Source: Unio delphinus
Lineage: Eukaryota; Mollusca; Bivalvia; Unionida; Unionidae
NCBI GenBank assembly: GCA_029339505.1
Contig: JAQISU010000166.1
Coordinates: 3,527,001-3,591,000, forward strand
Direction of reading: 5' to 3'
Length of the DNA stretch: 64,000 nt
Numbering within the stretch: the first letter of the stretch is position 1; each line of letters opens with the position of its first letter. The notes under the pieces are model-generated. The model made no database searches. It saw nothing but the letters and a program-made list of their open reading frames with translations, and was not told the DNA's origin. The position numbers were made by a program, and so were the translations under genes. This document shows, piece after piece, positions 52,004 through 59,411 of this stretch.

Positions 52004-52257
52004 GCAGCAGAGAGGGTGAATCCTACAACGTTTTTAGACAAAATTTTGATTGAATCGTTAAAACGAGCCTTCCTACGATCTCATTTTAACCAAAAAAAAT
52101 GTCTCAGGGGCAAACCCTACAACGTTTTCAGACAAAAAATTTATTGAAATCTACATACGAAATCATTTTAACTAAAAAAATGAAAACGATTTTTTAATCA
52201 ATTTTGGTCGCAACTTGTTGTCATCCACCCTCTCTGCTGCTTAGTGATTTCATCACT
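52004..52257. repeat. Subterminal repeats at the presumed left end of the element
   Basis: GCAGCAGAGAGGGTG at 52004-52018 is the exact reverse complement of 52226-52240. Between them a direct repeat with period about 94 bp starts with cctacaacgttttnagacaaaa at 52022 and 52116 and ends with a tcattttaacnaaaaaaatg-like stretch at 52081 and 52162. Just outside lies a small hairpin AGTGAT-ttc-ATCACT at 52243-52257, 28 bp beyond the ATPase stop, which could act as its 3' end signal. Whether this is the terminal repeat of the element or a separate insertion cannot be settled without the right end. Confidence 0.5.
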
Positions 52258-52284
52258 GGGTTAACAAAAAATAATAAAATGATT

Positions 52285-52956
52285 TTAACCGAATATTTGA
52301 TCCAGTCCGATACGATATCGTGTCCGAGGATCATGTAGATTTATTGTTGCGAATCCGTGCGGAGTCGACTGAGCATAACTAAAGAAATCTCGAAATTGAT
52401 TGAAGTCCATATCAGAACACCATGTCTGCCAAATATTTCGTAGCGTATGAGTATCAACTCCGTTGAATACAGAAAGAATATTGCAGTTATCTCTGATGAC
52501 TTTTGGAACCTGAGTGTAGCGTTGAGTGACATATATCACGTCAGTGTTTTTGTGACGCCCACGGGAAAATATTCTAGCAGGATTCTTTTGTTTATCCAAC
52601 ATTATATCGTCGTATACGACTAAATTGTTAATATCTCCATCAATATCATCAATACTCGGTGCTTCATCGATATCGGTTATAAAATCAATGGCGTTCTCAC
52701 CCTTAATTTCTGATGCATTCTCGTTAAAATCCTTTAACACTTCATAACATCGTTGATCATCTACGCTAGGGGCAATTAAATACAACTTATCCCACTTCAT
52801 CCATCTCATTATTAAATTGAGCAACAATTGCGTTTTACCGGATCCAGATGGCCCGATTATAATCATCCGGATAGAGTTTGGTAGCGCTGCATGATGCTTA
52901 ATTGGTTCTCTTGTTTTAGTCGCTGAAAAATCAATTATATCCATATTTCTATACAT
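52285..52956 (-). CDS. A32-like DNA-packaging ATPase (FtsK-HerA superfamily)
   Basis: The protein of 223 residues has Walker A GPSGSGKT at 35-42, Walker B LVVYDD at about 112-117, and a following RHKNTDVIYVTQR in which Gln145 sits in the sensor position of this superfamily. Length and motif order match the packaging ATPases of Polintons, adintoviruses and larger nucleocytoplasmic viruses, which drive DNA into preformed capsids. The start used is the first ATG; a second Met at residue 5 (MDIIDFS) is an equally good start and would leave 17 rather than 5 bases to the divergent gene at 52962. The gene is intact. It points toward the left end of the element, away from the other virion genes. Confidence 0.9.
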   Translation of the reverse strand: MYRNMDIIDFSATKTREPIKHHAALPNSIRMIIIGPSGSGKTQLLLNLIMRWMKWDKLYLIAPSVDDQRCYEVLKDFNENASEIKGENAIDFITDIDEAPSIDDIDGDINNLVVYDDIMLDKQKNPARIFSRGRHKNTDVIYVTQRYTQVPKVIRDNCNILSVFNGVDTHTLRNIWQTWCSDMDFNQFRDFFSYAQSTPHGFATINLHDPRTRYRIGLDQIFG

Positions 52957-52961
52957 AAATT

Positions 52962-53479
52962 ATGGATCTATATTGTGTGAAGTGTAAAACGCGTACTGGC
53001 ACAGATGATGTGACGACGATTACAACTAAAAATAACCGATCAGCGCTTTCTGGTAAATGCGTGCAATGTGGTACAAAGAAATTTAGATTTGTGTCTATGA
53101 GATCTGATTTAAAAAAAAACGAGGAGGTGATATCGCAGCCAAATTAGCAAAACTCCCTGGAACCCCATGGGCAAAATACCCCGGAGAAAAGCACCTTCCA
53201 GGATATAGCTACTGTGGACCGGGAACCAGACTTGATATCAGACTCAATAATCAAAATCAACCCAACCCCGGTGAAGAACCAATAAACGCCATTGATAAGG
53301 CCTGTCACCTTCATGATGTTGCTTATAAAAGCAGCAATCTGCAACACAGGCATCTAGCAGATGTGAAATTAATTCATGCGTTAAATGCTATTCCTGATAA
53401 ATCCTTCAAAGAAAAATTGGCTTCATTTTTAATAAAATCGGCTATGAAAAGTAAATTGATGTTAGGTGCCGGTAATTAA
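52962..53479 (+). CDS. Zinc-ribbon plus phospholipase A2 (parvovirus VP1u type) protein, split by a frame change at an A9 run
   Basis: The first part (52962-53147) has Cys pairs CVKC (5-8) and CVQC (33-36), a zinc ribbon like DUF5679. At the A9 run 53111-53119 the frame ends 9 codons later. The -1 frame is open from that run to a TAA at 53477-53479 and contains YCGPG (53210-53224), the Ca2+-binding loop pattern YxGxG, and HDVAY (53312-53326), the catalytic His-Asp pattern HDxxY of phospholipase A2. Such PLA2 domains let parvoviruses breach endosomal membranes. As I recall, the zinc ribbon and PLA2 form one protein in related elements, so I treat this as one gene. Whether the run slips during expression, is an assembly error or is a true mutation is open. 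It ends 4 bases before the integrase ATG. Confidence 0.75.
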
Positions 53480-53483
53480 TAAT

Positions 53484-54446
53484 ATGGAATCAATTTATTA
53501 TTCTCCGAGGAGATACTGGAGGGGTAACGCTGCAATCAATAAACTCGCTAGTGCTGCAAAAGTGAAAAAAACCACTGCGGCTAATTGGTTATCCAAACAG
53601 GCACTATGGCAAATTTATCTACCACCGCCTAAACAAATTCAATTCTCGCATTTTGATGTGACCGCTCCTAATGAAGTTCATCAGGCTGATATATTATTTC
53701 TGCCACATGATCGTGGTTACAAATATGCGTTAACCGTAGTTGATGTTGCGAGTCGATACAAAGAAGCAGAACCGCTGAAAACAAAATCGGCCACTGAAGT
53801 CGCTTCTGCATTTGAAAGGATTTATCGACGAGGTCCTCTGCACTGGCCAAATCTGTTACAAGTTGATCCTGGCAAGGAATTTCAGGGTGCAGTGTTATCT
53901 ACAATGAAACATCATAATGTCACCATACGACGAGGGCATACTGCGCTACATCGCGATCAGGCCATTGTAGAACGATTTAATCGGACGATTGCTGAGCGGT
54001 TATTTGGATATCAATACGCAAAAGAATTCATTCAAGAAAAGCGATCCAGTGAATGGGTTAAAAGATTACCATCTGTGATTACTGCACTGAATAACGAGAT
54101 TACTAGAACAATCAACATGAAACCTATCAACGCGATTAAAAAGAAGTCAATACCCGTACAACCACAAAAAGATTTCCCTAGAAACGCTAGCGTTTCCCAA
54201 CCAATTCTTGGTAGTAATGTCATTGTGAGGTACTTATACGAACCAGGAGAGCTTGAAGGGGGTAGAAAAAGGGCTACTGATCCTATTTGGAGCGTCACTG
54301 CACATAAGATATCTAGTATAACACGATCTACGGGTAGACCTCCAATCTATAAACTGGATTCAACTGCCCCTCAACGGGGTTTTACTAGACAACAATTACA
54401 AGTGATACCTGAGGATACTCAATTACCACCGCATGGGCTTAACTAG
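53484..54446 (+). CDS. Retrovirus-type (rve) DDE integrase of Polinton type
   Basis: The first ATG, at 53484, gives 320 residues; a longer GTG-started reading overlaps the previous gene and is less likely. The N-terminus ESIYYSPRRYWRGNAAINKL resembles the helical N-terminal region of Polinton integrases. The catalytic triad is Asp69 (HQADILFLP), Asp128 (LLQVDPGKEFQG) and Glu163 (HRDQAIVERFNRT), with 34 residues between the last two, as expected for the rve fold. The C-terminal part (about 235-310) contains VIVRYLYEP and DPIWSVTAHKI, an SH3-like DNA-binding pattern. It inserts the linear genome into host DNA. No chromodomain is visible. The 3' end overlaps by 8 bases the end of the convergent HNH reading frame. 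It contains one copy of the 16-bp palindrome. Confidence 0.9.
   Translation: MESIYYSPRRYWRGNAAINKLASAAKVKKTTAANWLSKQALWQIYLPPPKQIQFSHFDVTAPNEVHQADILFLPHDRGYKYALTVVDVASRYKEAEPLKTKSATEVASAFERIYRRGPLHWPNLLQVDPGKEFQGAVLSTMKHHNVTIRRGHTALHRDQAIVERFNRTIAERLFGYQYAKEFIQEKRSSEWVKRLPSVITALNNEITRTINMKPINAIKKKSIPVQPQKDFPRNASVSQPILGSNVIVRYLYEPGELEGGRKRATDPIWSVTAHKISSITRSTGRPPIYKLDSTAPQRGFTRQQLQVIPEDTQLPPHGLN
54181..54196. repeat. 16-bp palindrome, copy 1 (inside integrase)
   Basis: GAAACGCTAGCGTTTC is its own reverse complement. It is read as N-A-S-V-S in the integrase, between the catalytic core and the C-terminal domain. Confidence 0.85.
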
Positions 54447-54664
54447 CACCCTTGCGTCTATTGCACTCAAGACAAGTCAACATCACATTATTTCTGACAT
54501 GACCGAGATTGTTATTTTTTCTGTCCACGGTGAATTGGCGAGGATCCTTATCCGAATACTGCCAACGCATTATACAATTGCAACTCGCGCAGTGATTATT
54601 CTGTTGTTTCTTCAAAGTGATTATTATTTCAGCATCAATATCAAATTCTCGTTGTTTTTTTTTT
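54439..54664 (-). CDS. HNH nuclease domain at the C-terminus of the replicase, in another frame after an A10 run
   Basis: The polymerase-helicase frame ends at 54624, 30 codons after helicase motif VI-like residues. On the minus strand the run of ten A (54655-54664) precedes that stop, and the -1 frame from this run is open to a TAA at 54439-54441. It encodes a Lys/Gln-rich lead, then CASC, FTVDRKNNNLGH, NN and LTCLECNRRKG: two CxxC pairs around the D-x-N/H-N core of zinc-containing HNH nucleases. I recall the same order, helicase then this HNH type, in predicted proteins of other invertebrates, so the domain very likely belongs to the replicase. There is no start codon of its own in a sensible place, which supports the joined reading. 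I do not write the joined protein. Confidence 0.75.
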
Positions 54665-57600
54665 GTCCTGTTGTTTGTAACCGGAGAGTTTTTTTATTAA
54701 TGATGCTAACATCAATATCACTTATTGTTGTGTCATTATCATCGAAAACAACTCTTCGAAGTTGATTTATGTTTCGTACTCTGGATACTGCAAGATAGAC
54801 TAAATTTGACCATTCGATGCGATTATCTACCATCCAAACAATTGTATCCGATATAGTCAATCCCTGTGAAGAGTGTATTGTTGCTGCGTATCCTAGCGTC
54901 CACGGGGATTTATTAGCACGCAATGCATCTTCAACGACATTGATATCAACCAGCACAATATCATTTAATACCAGAATTTGTTTTTCATTCTGTCCTGGAA
55001 TATCAACTTGAATATTCTGTTTTCGTGTATCCGATGGCCTATAACAAAGGGGTACTGGAAGCGTTGCAAATTTTTCTTTATGCAATTCAAATAACTTCAT
55101 CTGAAGTGTATCCCTGACTATTTTTCTACTTGCAATGATCAAATCGTTTGGTCTCCACGCTTCCCAGAAATCATTCATTGGGGTTTCTGAAATCACTTCA
55201 CGCGTTATTTCGCATTGGATTCTATCCGGTTGTAATCTAATTAGCGCTTTGAACTCGCGTAATCGTTCATCAAGTGATCTATAATCAGTGGTGATTTCTT
55301 CATAGTAGTCTACAAAACCCTTTAGCCATTCATGTGGAGATGCACCGACAAATGGTGGTGGTTGGCCTTGATCCCCGCACATGACGACTTTTGTGTTTTT
55401 GGTTAACAACCACTCAAGAAATGTTTTTAATACATCTAATGACACTGTGCATATTTCATCCCAGATTATGATTTCAGGAATGAATTTATCACCCATTCGA
55501 TCAGGAGTCCATTTGTCACCCTTCCATCGAAAGAAGCTGTGATAAGTGCAAGCATTTACCCCTCGTTGTATCATCTCTCTGGCGAGTCTGTGAGTCGGTG
55601 TTAGCACAATCATGTTAGAAACGCTAGCGTTTCCACGACGAAATAATTCAATTGCACGAGTTGTCTTTCCTGACCCACCACAACCGTTTAAATAAACTGT
55701 CTTGTATCTACATACTGGATCAGATACCGGTGGTGCATTAGAAAGTTCTGATTGAATTTCAATACGGTTACAACAAATATATTTATCATCCATGGCAACG
55801 TCTGCGGATTCACAATACTCATGTAGCATCTCTTTTTTAAATCGCCAACGCCCCCAATTTTCTTCGGGATTTGTGAATGCCGCTACAGCTGATTTGTACT
55901 TATTGTGTATATACATCGAATCAGTGGCCACTCTAACCGCGGTATTAGGAAATCTATTTATCATCGAAAATAGATTAATAGAAGCATAGGCTAACATTGA
56001 ACTTCTCAAATGTGTGTACTGGGAATTATATCCATCACAGTAGGTAACAACCGTACCTAATTTCTCACCATTGGATAGAAAAGCATCCTTACGGGATACA
56101 AGTTTTCCCTGTTTCATTAAATCCGCTACAATAAAATCGTATTCAGCGACATCTATGATCAACCGCGAAGAATATTTTGCGTTATCGTATCGTCCACCCT
56201 GGGTAAATTTACCGATTATTCTTCTTCCGAGATCTTTTGCTTGTTCTTTTTTAATTTCAAATAACTTCTTAGACCAATTTATGATTTCTTCTTCACTGAA
56301 ATCTGGAAACTGTTTTCGTAGTTCGTTGATTATTCTATCTAGATCGGGTTGTGGTAGCCAAACTTCTTTCTGAGCTCGATAGCATATAATAGCCTCGGAA
56401 ACAATCAACGATATTAGCATACCACAATCAATCATATATCTCAATAGCACTATTGGCATCCAGTGTTTTTCAGATAGGTGTCTACCAAGCCAAACATAAC
56501 TACACGGATGTAACCCTGTAGCTAATTCAAATGATATCACACGAGCGAATCCGGTTAAATCAAAATCAGGCAATGGTCCATTAATCGCAACACGAGTCAT
56601 TTCATGCGTGGGGTGTCCAAATCGTTTGAAGTACTCAGCGCATTCCCCATACCCGAGAAAACTTCCGGGATAACACGCGTCTATATCAATTGAAATCATA
56701 CCATCACATGAGTATTTCGTATTCCACAGTCCTCCATGACCAAATTTGACGCAACTCAATTTAACATCCTCGAGAAAATCATTTCGTGTTGGACGCCATG
56801 AGTTTTTTTCTCTTGCGAAGTGAGCTACCACTGATGGAATAGTAAAACTATCCGTGAGTAGTTTTTCATGGGAATTCTCCGGTGAAAAATCACTAGCGAT
56901 TTTTCTCATTCTGTTATCTAATTCTTCAATGCGATATAATTCACCATTTGGTTTTACAAATTGATCGAATTCTTCATCACTTCTAAGTAAACACACTGAC
57001 ACAGGATCATCCTTACACAACGCATGAATAGCATCAAATAATTTCTCTTCATAGAAAACATCCCCGACGAACTCCTTAGGGATATATTTCACGGTTCGTT
57101 CTCGTGGAAATATTGTTACCGCAGGTGTCCACGCGTGTTTGTTATGATCAATAATCTGTATTGGCGCTCCATTTTTGTTATATTTCGGTTCGTATAAAAC
57201 CTCTCCGGTTATCGTCATAACGGTTATTGGGAATCGTAATGATGTTTCTAATTTAGCTATATCAGAAATCTTTGCACCATGCTGTTTCACTGTCAGTTCC
57301 CACTCGGTTATTTTCCTACGTCGCAGATCAGTTAGTTTATTTCCTCGGGATGCATTTGTGAAGTGTTCTATTATTCGTTCTGCTACACAATTAAGCCCTG
57401 ACGAATATTTCATAGGAGCTAGTTTTGCGATATCGGGTTTATCATTTAACGGATATATCCCATAAACCATTGCTGTTACGGGATAAGATCTTTCGTAGTA
57501 TGGTTTATCAATGCCGGTTAGAATCCCTGGTTTGGAATCTCTACTCACAATGACAGCTTTTTTATTCTTGAGGATTGGTTCAAATTTATCCTTAATAATC

Positions 57601-57794
57601 CATTTGCCATCGACTTCGATAATGAATTTGATTCGGAAAAAATATCTTTTTTCCCCAACACGTGAAATTATCACTGCTGCTTTTTCATCATTCATGGTAG
57701 CATCAACAACACCATCAATTCGAAATGTTGACCAACAATAAGATGCTCCATCACGCTTGAATTCATTAAAACAGTCTCTGATTTTACTAATCAT
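54624..57794 (-). CDS. Family-B DNA polymerase fused to a superfamily-1 helicase (replicase)
   Basis: The open frame has 1056 codons. Polymerase motif A is IDIDACYPGSFLG near residue 370, motif B RRIIGKFTQGG near 523, and motif C RVATDSMYI near 621, where the first Asp of the usual DTDS is Ala. A helicase follows: Walker A NGCGGSGKTT near 705, Walker B IIIWDE near 775, motif III CGDQGQPPPF near 805, motif V IHSSQG near 970 and motif VI YLAVSRVR near 1000, as in RecD/Pif1-like enzymes. I cannot point to a 3'-5' exonuclease. The frame stays open upstream of the first ATG through the A10 run at 57884-57893, so the N-terminus probably belongs to the repeat frame at 57826-58221. It presumably replicates the element, with the helicase replacing strand displacement by the polymerase alone. 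Confidence 0.85.
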   Translation of the reverse strand: MISKIRDCFNEFKRDGASYCWSTFRIDGVVDATMNDEKAAVIISRVGEKRYFFRIKFIIEVDGKWIIKDKFEPILKNKKAVIVSRDSKPGILTGIDKPYYERSYPVTAMVYGIYPLNDKPDIAKLAPMKYSSGLNCVAERIIEHFTNASRGNKLTDLRRRKITEWELTVKQHGAKISDIAKLETSLRFPITVMTITGEVLYEPKYNKNGAPIQIIDHNKHAWTPAVTIFPRERTVKYIPKEFVGDVFYEEKLFDAIHALCKDDPVSVCLLRSDEEFDQFVKPNGELYRIEELDNRMRKIASDFSPENSHEKLLTDSFTIPSVVAHFAREKNSWRPTRNDFLEDVKLSCVKFGHGGLWNTKYSCDGMISIDIDACYPGSFLGYGECAEYFKRFGHPTHEMTRVAINGPLPDFDLTGFARVISFELATGLHPCSYVWLGRHLSEKHWMPIVLLRYMIDCGMLISLIVSEAIICYRAQKEVWLPQPDLDRIINELRKQFPDFSEEEIINWSKKLFEIKKEQAKDLGRRIIGKFTQGGRYDNAKYSSRLIIDVAEYDFIVADLMKQGKLVSRKDAFLSNGEKLGTVVTYCDGYNSQYTHLRSSMLAYASINLFSMINRFPNTAVRVATDSMYIHNKYKSAVAAFTNPEENWGRWRFKKEMLHEYCESADVAMDDKYICCNRIEIQSELSNAPPVSDPVCRYKTVYLNGCGGSGKTTRAIELFRRGNASVSNMIVLTPTHRLAREMIQRGVNACTYHSFFRWKGDKWTPDRMGDKFIPEIIIWDEICTVSLDVLKTFLEWLLTKNTKVVMCGDQGQPPPFVGASPHEWLKGFVDYYEEITTDYRSLDERLREFKALIRLQPDRIQCEITREVISETPMNDFWEAWRPNDLIIASRKIVRDTLQMKLFELHKEKFATLPVPLCYRPSDTRKQNIQVDIPGQNEKQILVLNDIVLVDINVVEDALRANKSPWTLGYAATIHSSQGLTISDTIVWMVDNRIEWSNLVYLAVSRVRNINQLRRVVFDDNDTTISDIDVSIINKKTLRLQTTGQKKNNENLILMLK
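55618..55633. repeat. 16-bp palindrome, copy 2 (inside the helicase)
   Basis: Exact GAAACGCTAGCGTTTC, again read as N-A-S-V-S, between Walker A and the next helicase motif. The flanks TA and C are shared with copy 1, giving 19 identical bases. Confidence 0.85.
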
Positions 57795-57825
57795 GGCTTT
57801 ATCAAGAATTGTATTCTTTGGTGTA

Positions 57826-58221
57826 TTAGAAGCTATATCGAGATTGAATTGAGCATCTTTCCAGGGGTAATCTCTCTTGGACGTTTTTTTTTTGTTTATC
57901 GAGATTAAATCTAGGATTGATTTTGTTACGTTTTTTGGGTCTATCGAGATTAAATCTAGGACTGATTTTCAATAATCTCTTAAACTCTTTCATGTTTCCG
58001 TCTCTTGGACGTTTGTTACGTTTTTTGGGTCTATCGAGATTAAATCTAGGACTGATTTTCAATAATCTCTTAAACTCTTTCATGTTTCCGTCTCTTGGAC
58101 GTTTGTTACGTTTTTTGGGTCTATCGAGATTAAATCTAGGACTGATTTTCAATAATCTCTTAAACTCCTTATCAGCATTGAATTCAGCATTTTTCGAAGT
58201 CAATCTCTTGAACTCTTTCAT
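57826..58221 (-). CDS. Basic 30-residue tandem repeats, probable N-terminus of the replicase
   Basis: The frame of 131 codons starts with the ATG at 58221. It contains EFKRLLKISPRFNLDRPKKR three times with the linker NKRPRDGNMK, in a 90-bp DNA unit that is nearly identical between copies (units offset by exactly 90, for example cttggacg at 58003 and 58093). The last partial unit ends at the A10 run 57884-57893, after which this frame stops within 20 codons. The polymerase frame is open from before the run. A shift at the run would place the repeats at the N-terminus of the polymerase. The repeats are Lys/Arg-rich and could bind DNA or act as a nuclear signal. If the repeat frame is a separate gene, its function is unknown. 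Confidence 0.65.
   Translation of the reverse strand: MKEFKRLTSKNAEFNADKEFKRLLKISPRFNLDRPKKRNKRPRDGNMKEFKRLLKISPRFNLDRPKKRNKRPRDGNMKEFKRLLKISPRFNLDRPKKRNKINPRFNLDKQKKNVQERLPLERCSIQSRYSF
57917..58180. repeat. 90-bp coding tandem repeat, about 2.9 copies
   Basis: The block ctatcgagattaaatctagg occurs at about 57941, 58031 and 58121, spaced by 90 bases, and in a shorter form at about 57897. Copies are almost identical, so the array is young or kept homogenised. Confidence 0.85.
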
Positions 58222-58318
58222 GCTATACTAAAAACAAGTCTCTAAATGAAAGATTTATGTATAATGAATCCCTGCAAATGAATCAGTCATTGAATTAGAC
58301 AAATAGTATAGTATACGA
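58222..58318. promoter_or_regulatory. Divergent intergenic region between replicase and homing endonuclease
   Basis: Ninety-seven AT-rich bases separate two outward-facing starts. CTATACT at 58223-58229 and AGTATAG at 58305-58311 form an inverted pair at the two ends, so both genes have the same short sequence just upstream of their ATG. A shared promoter is inferred from position alone. Confidence 0.45.
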
Positions 58319-58810
58319 ATGACCCAAGAATTCAGACAGCACCCTGTGAGTACAAATTATGAAGCATCCAGTGATGGTGTTGTAAGAAACCGTAGACTGA
58401 AGAACCCAGTTGGGTGGGATAATGGTATGGGGTATTTGTTCTTTACTGTTGGAAAGAAGAAATATTACAATCATCGTTTCGTGTATGAATGTTTCCATGG
58501 ATAGATCAAAGATGGTTTTGTTATTGATCATATTGATTCTAATCCGAAGAACAATTCCTTATCAAATCTTCAAGCAATCACACATAGTGAGAATACCAAA
58601 CGAGGGGGGACTGGGAAATACTCGAAAAAAGCGAGACCTGTGAAATCTTTGAATACGATAACTAACGAAGAAAAAGTATTTAAATCAATATATGAAGCCG
58701 GCAAGTATTTCAATATTTGTAGACCCTCAGTACGATATGTTGCAGAGGGGGTTTGTCGATCGGCTATTTCAAAAGGGACCGGACAGAAAATTCGATTTAG
58801 TTATGTCTAA
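58319..58810 (+). pseudogene. NUMOD4-HNH homing endonuclease with an in-frame amber codon
   Basis: The first part (58319-58504) has the NUMOD4-like start YEASSDGVVRNR and then the HNH lead NHRFVYECFHG. A TAG at 58502-58504 follows directly. The same frame then continues without a stop for 101 codons to a TAA at 58808-58810, with the HNH core VIDHIDSNPKNNSLSNLQAI and a C-terminal NUMOD1-like part (VFKSIYEAGKYFNICRPSVR). Free-standing enzymes of this type are common in phages and giant viruses and cut a target to spread their own gene. The amber codon replaces a residue between HNH lead and core, so the gene is either inactivated or needs readthrough. The TAA overlaps an ATG (taatg), but the next gene more likely starts at 58855. 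Confidence 0.75.
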
Positions 58811-58854
58811 TGCGTCATATTTTTCATTTAGAAATATATCATTATTATAGAATA

Positions 58855-59211
58855 ATGAATTCTGAAAACATGAATAGCATCATATCCGAGATTTCAAAAT
58901 TGAAAGGTTGGGATATTGAACTATCAGATGGGTTAAATCCTGATCAAATCATGTCTGATTTTCAGGATATAGAATACGGAGTTAACAACAATAAATACAT
59001 GCTACCAAAGAAGTATGCGCTCATCAAAAGAATTCAGAATTCTATTAAGGACTCTCTCGCATTTTCCAGTGACGTAAGTGTGTTCGCTCCGTTGTATACC
59101 ATCGTAGAACGAATACGAAAAGAATTGGGGTACGAATACGAATTGAAAAAGGAGGTTAATTCTAAAGTTAGAAACCTACGGGCGTTAATTCAAGAAAATG
59201 AACAATTTTGA
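58855..59211 (+). CDS. Unrecognised 118-residue acidic/helical protein
   Basis: The ATG at 58855 follows tatagaata, which resembles the sequence before the capsid gene (aatagaataaaATG). An in-frame ATG at 58810 overlaps the previous stop and would add 15 residues. The protein (NSIISEISKLKGWDIELSDG ... YALIKRIQNSIKDSLAF ... VERIRKELGYEYELKKEVN) is mainly predicted helix, with a possible coiled coil near the end. There is no signal or membrane segment. I do not recognise the family. It is the first of the rightward block and could be a scaffold or minor virion component, but this is only inferred from position. Confidence 0.65.
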   Translation: MNSENMNSIISEISKLKGWDIELSDGLNPDQIMSDFQDIEYGVNNNKYMLPKKYALIKRIQNSIKDSLAFSSDVSVFAPLYTIVERIRKELGYEYELKKEVNSKVRNLRALIQENEQF

Positions 59212-59381
59212 TTGACCAACCATTTATCATTATTTGATTGTGACCGTCCCTCATAGAGATTTTAATTTTTTTTTTAGCATTTTTTGATCAAAACTGTTGA
59301 AATCAGTGAATAAAAAATTGATGGCTGGTTCGGATTGATCACTTCCACGATTGTGTTAGGTCGGAGTAAAAAATTGTTTTG
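59212..59381. other. Spacer before the late gene block
   Basis: AT-rich, with a T10 run near 59264-59274. No gene is seen. Confidence 0.5.
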
Positions 59382-59411
59382 CAATTGAAAAATTGTTTCT
59401 GATTTCAAATA
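59382..59411 (+). promoter_or_regulatory. Late promoter-like block type a, copy 1
   Basis: A 30-base block runs directly into the ATG of the 351-residue gene. It is identical, apart from one base, to 60500-60529. It contains AATTGAAAAAT and TCTGATTTCAAATA. Such conservation next to two start codons in otherwise diverged sequence points to a promoter or leader. Confidence 0.65.

Noticed and set aside
53466..53483. GTG start for the integrase
   Set aside because: It lies inside the PLA2 reading frame. The ATG at 53484, four bases after that stop, is the natural start.
57917..58231. 104-codon + strand frame made of repeats
   Set aside because: Antisense shadow of the 90-bp coding repeat; the minus-strand reading is basic and runs into the replicase, the plus-strand one has no start context.
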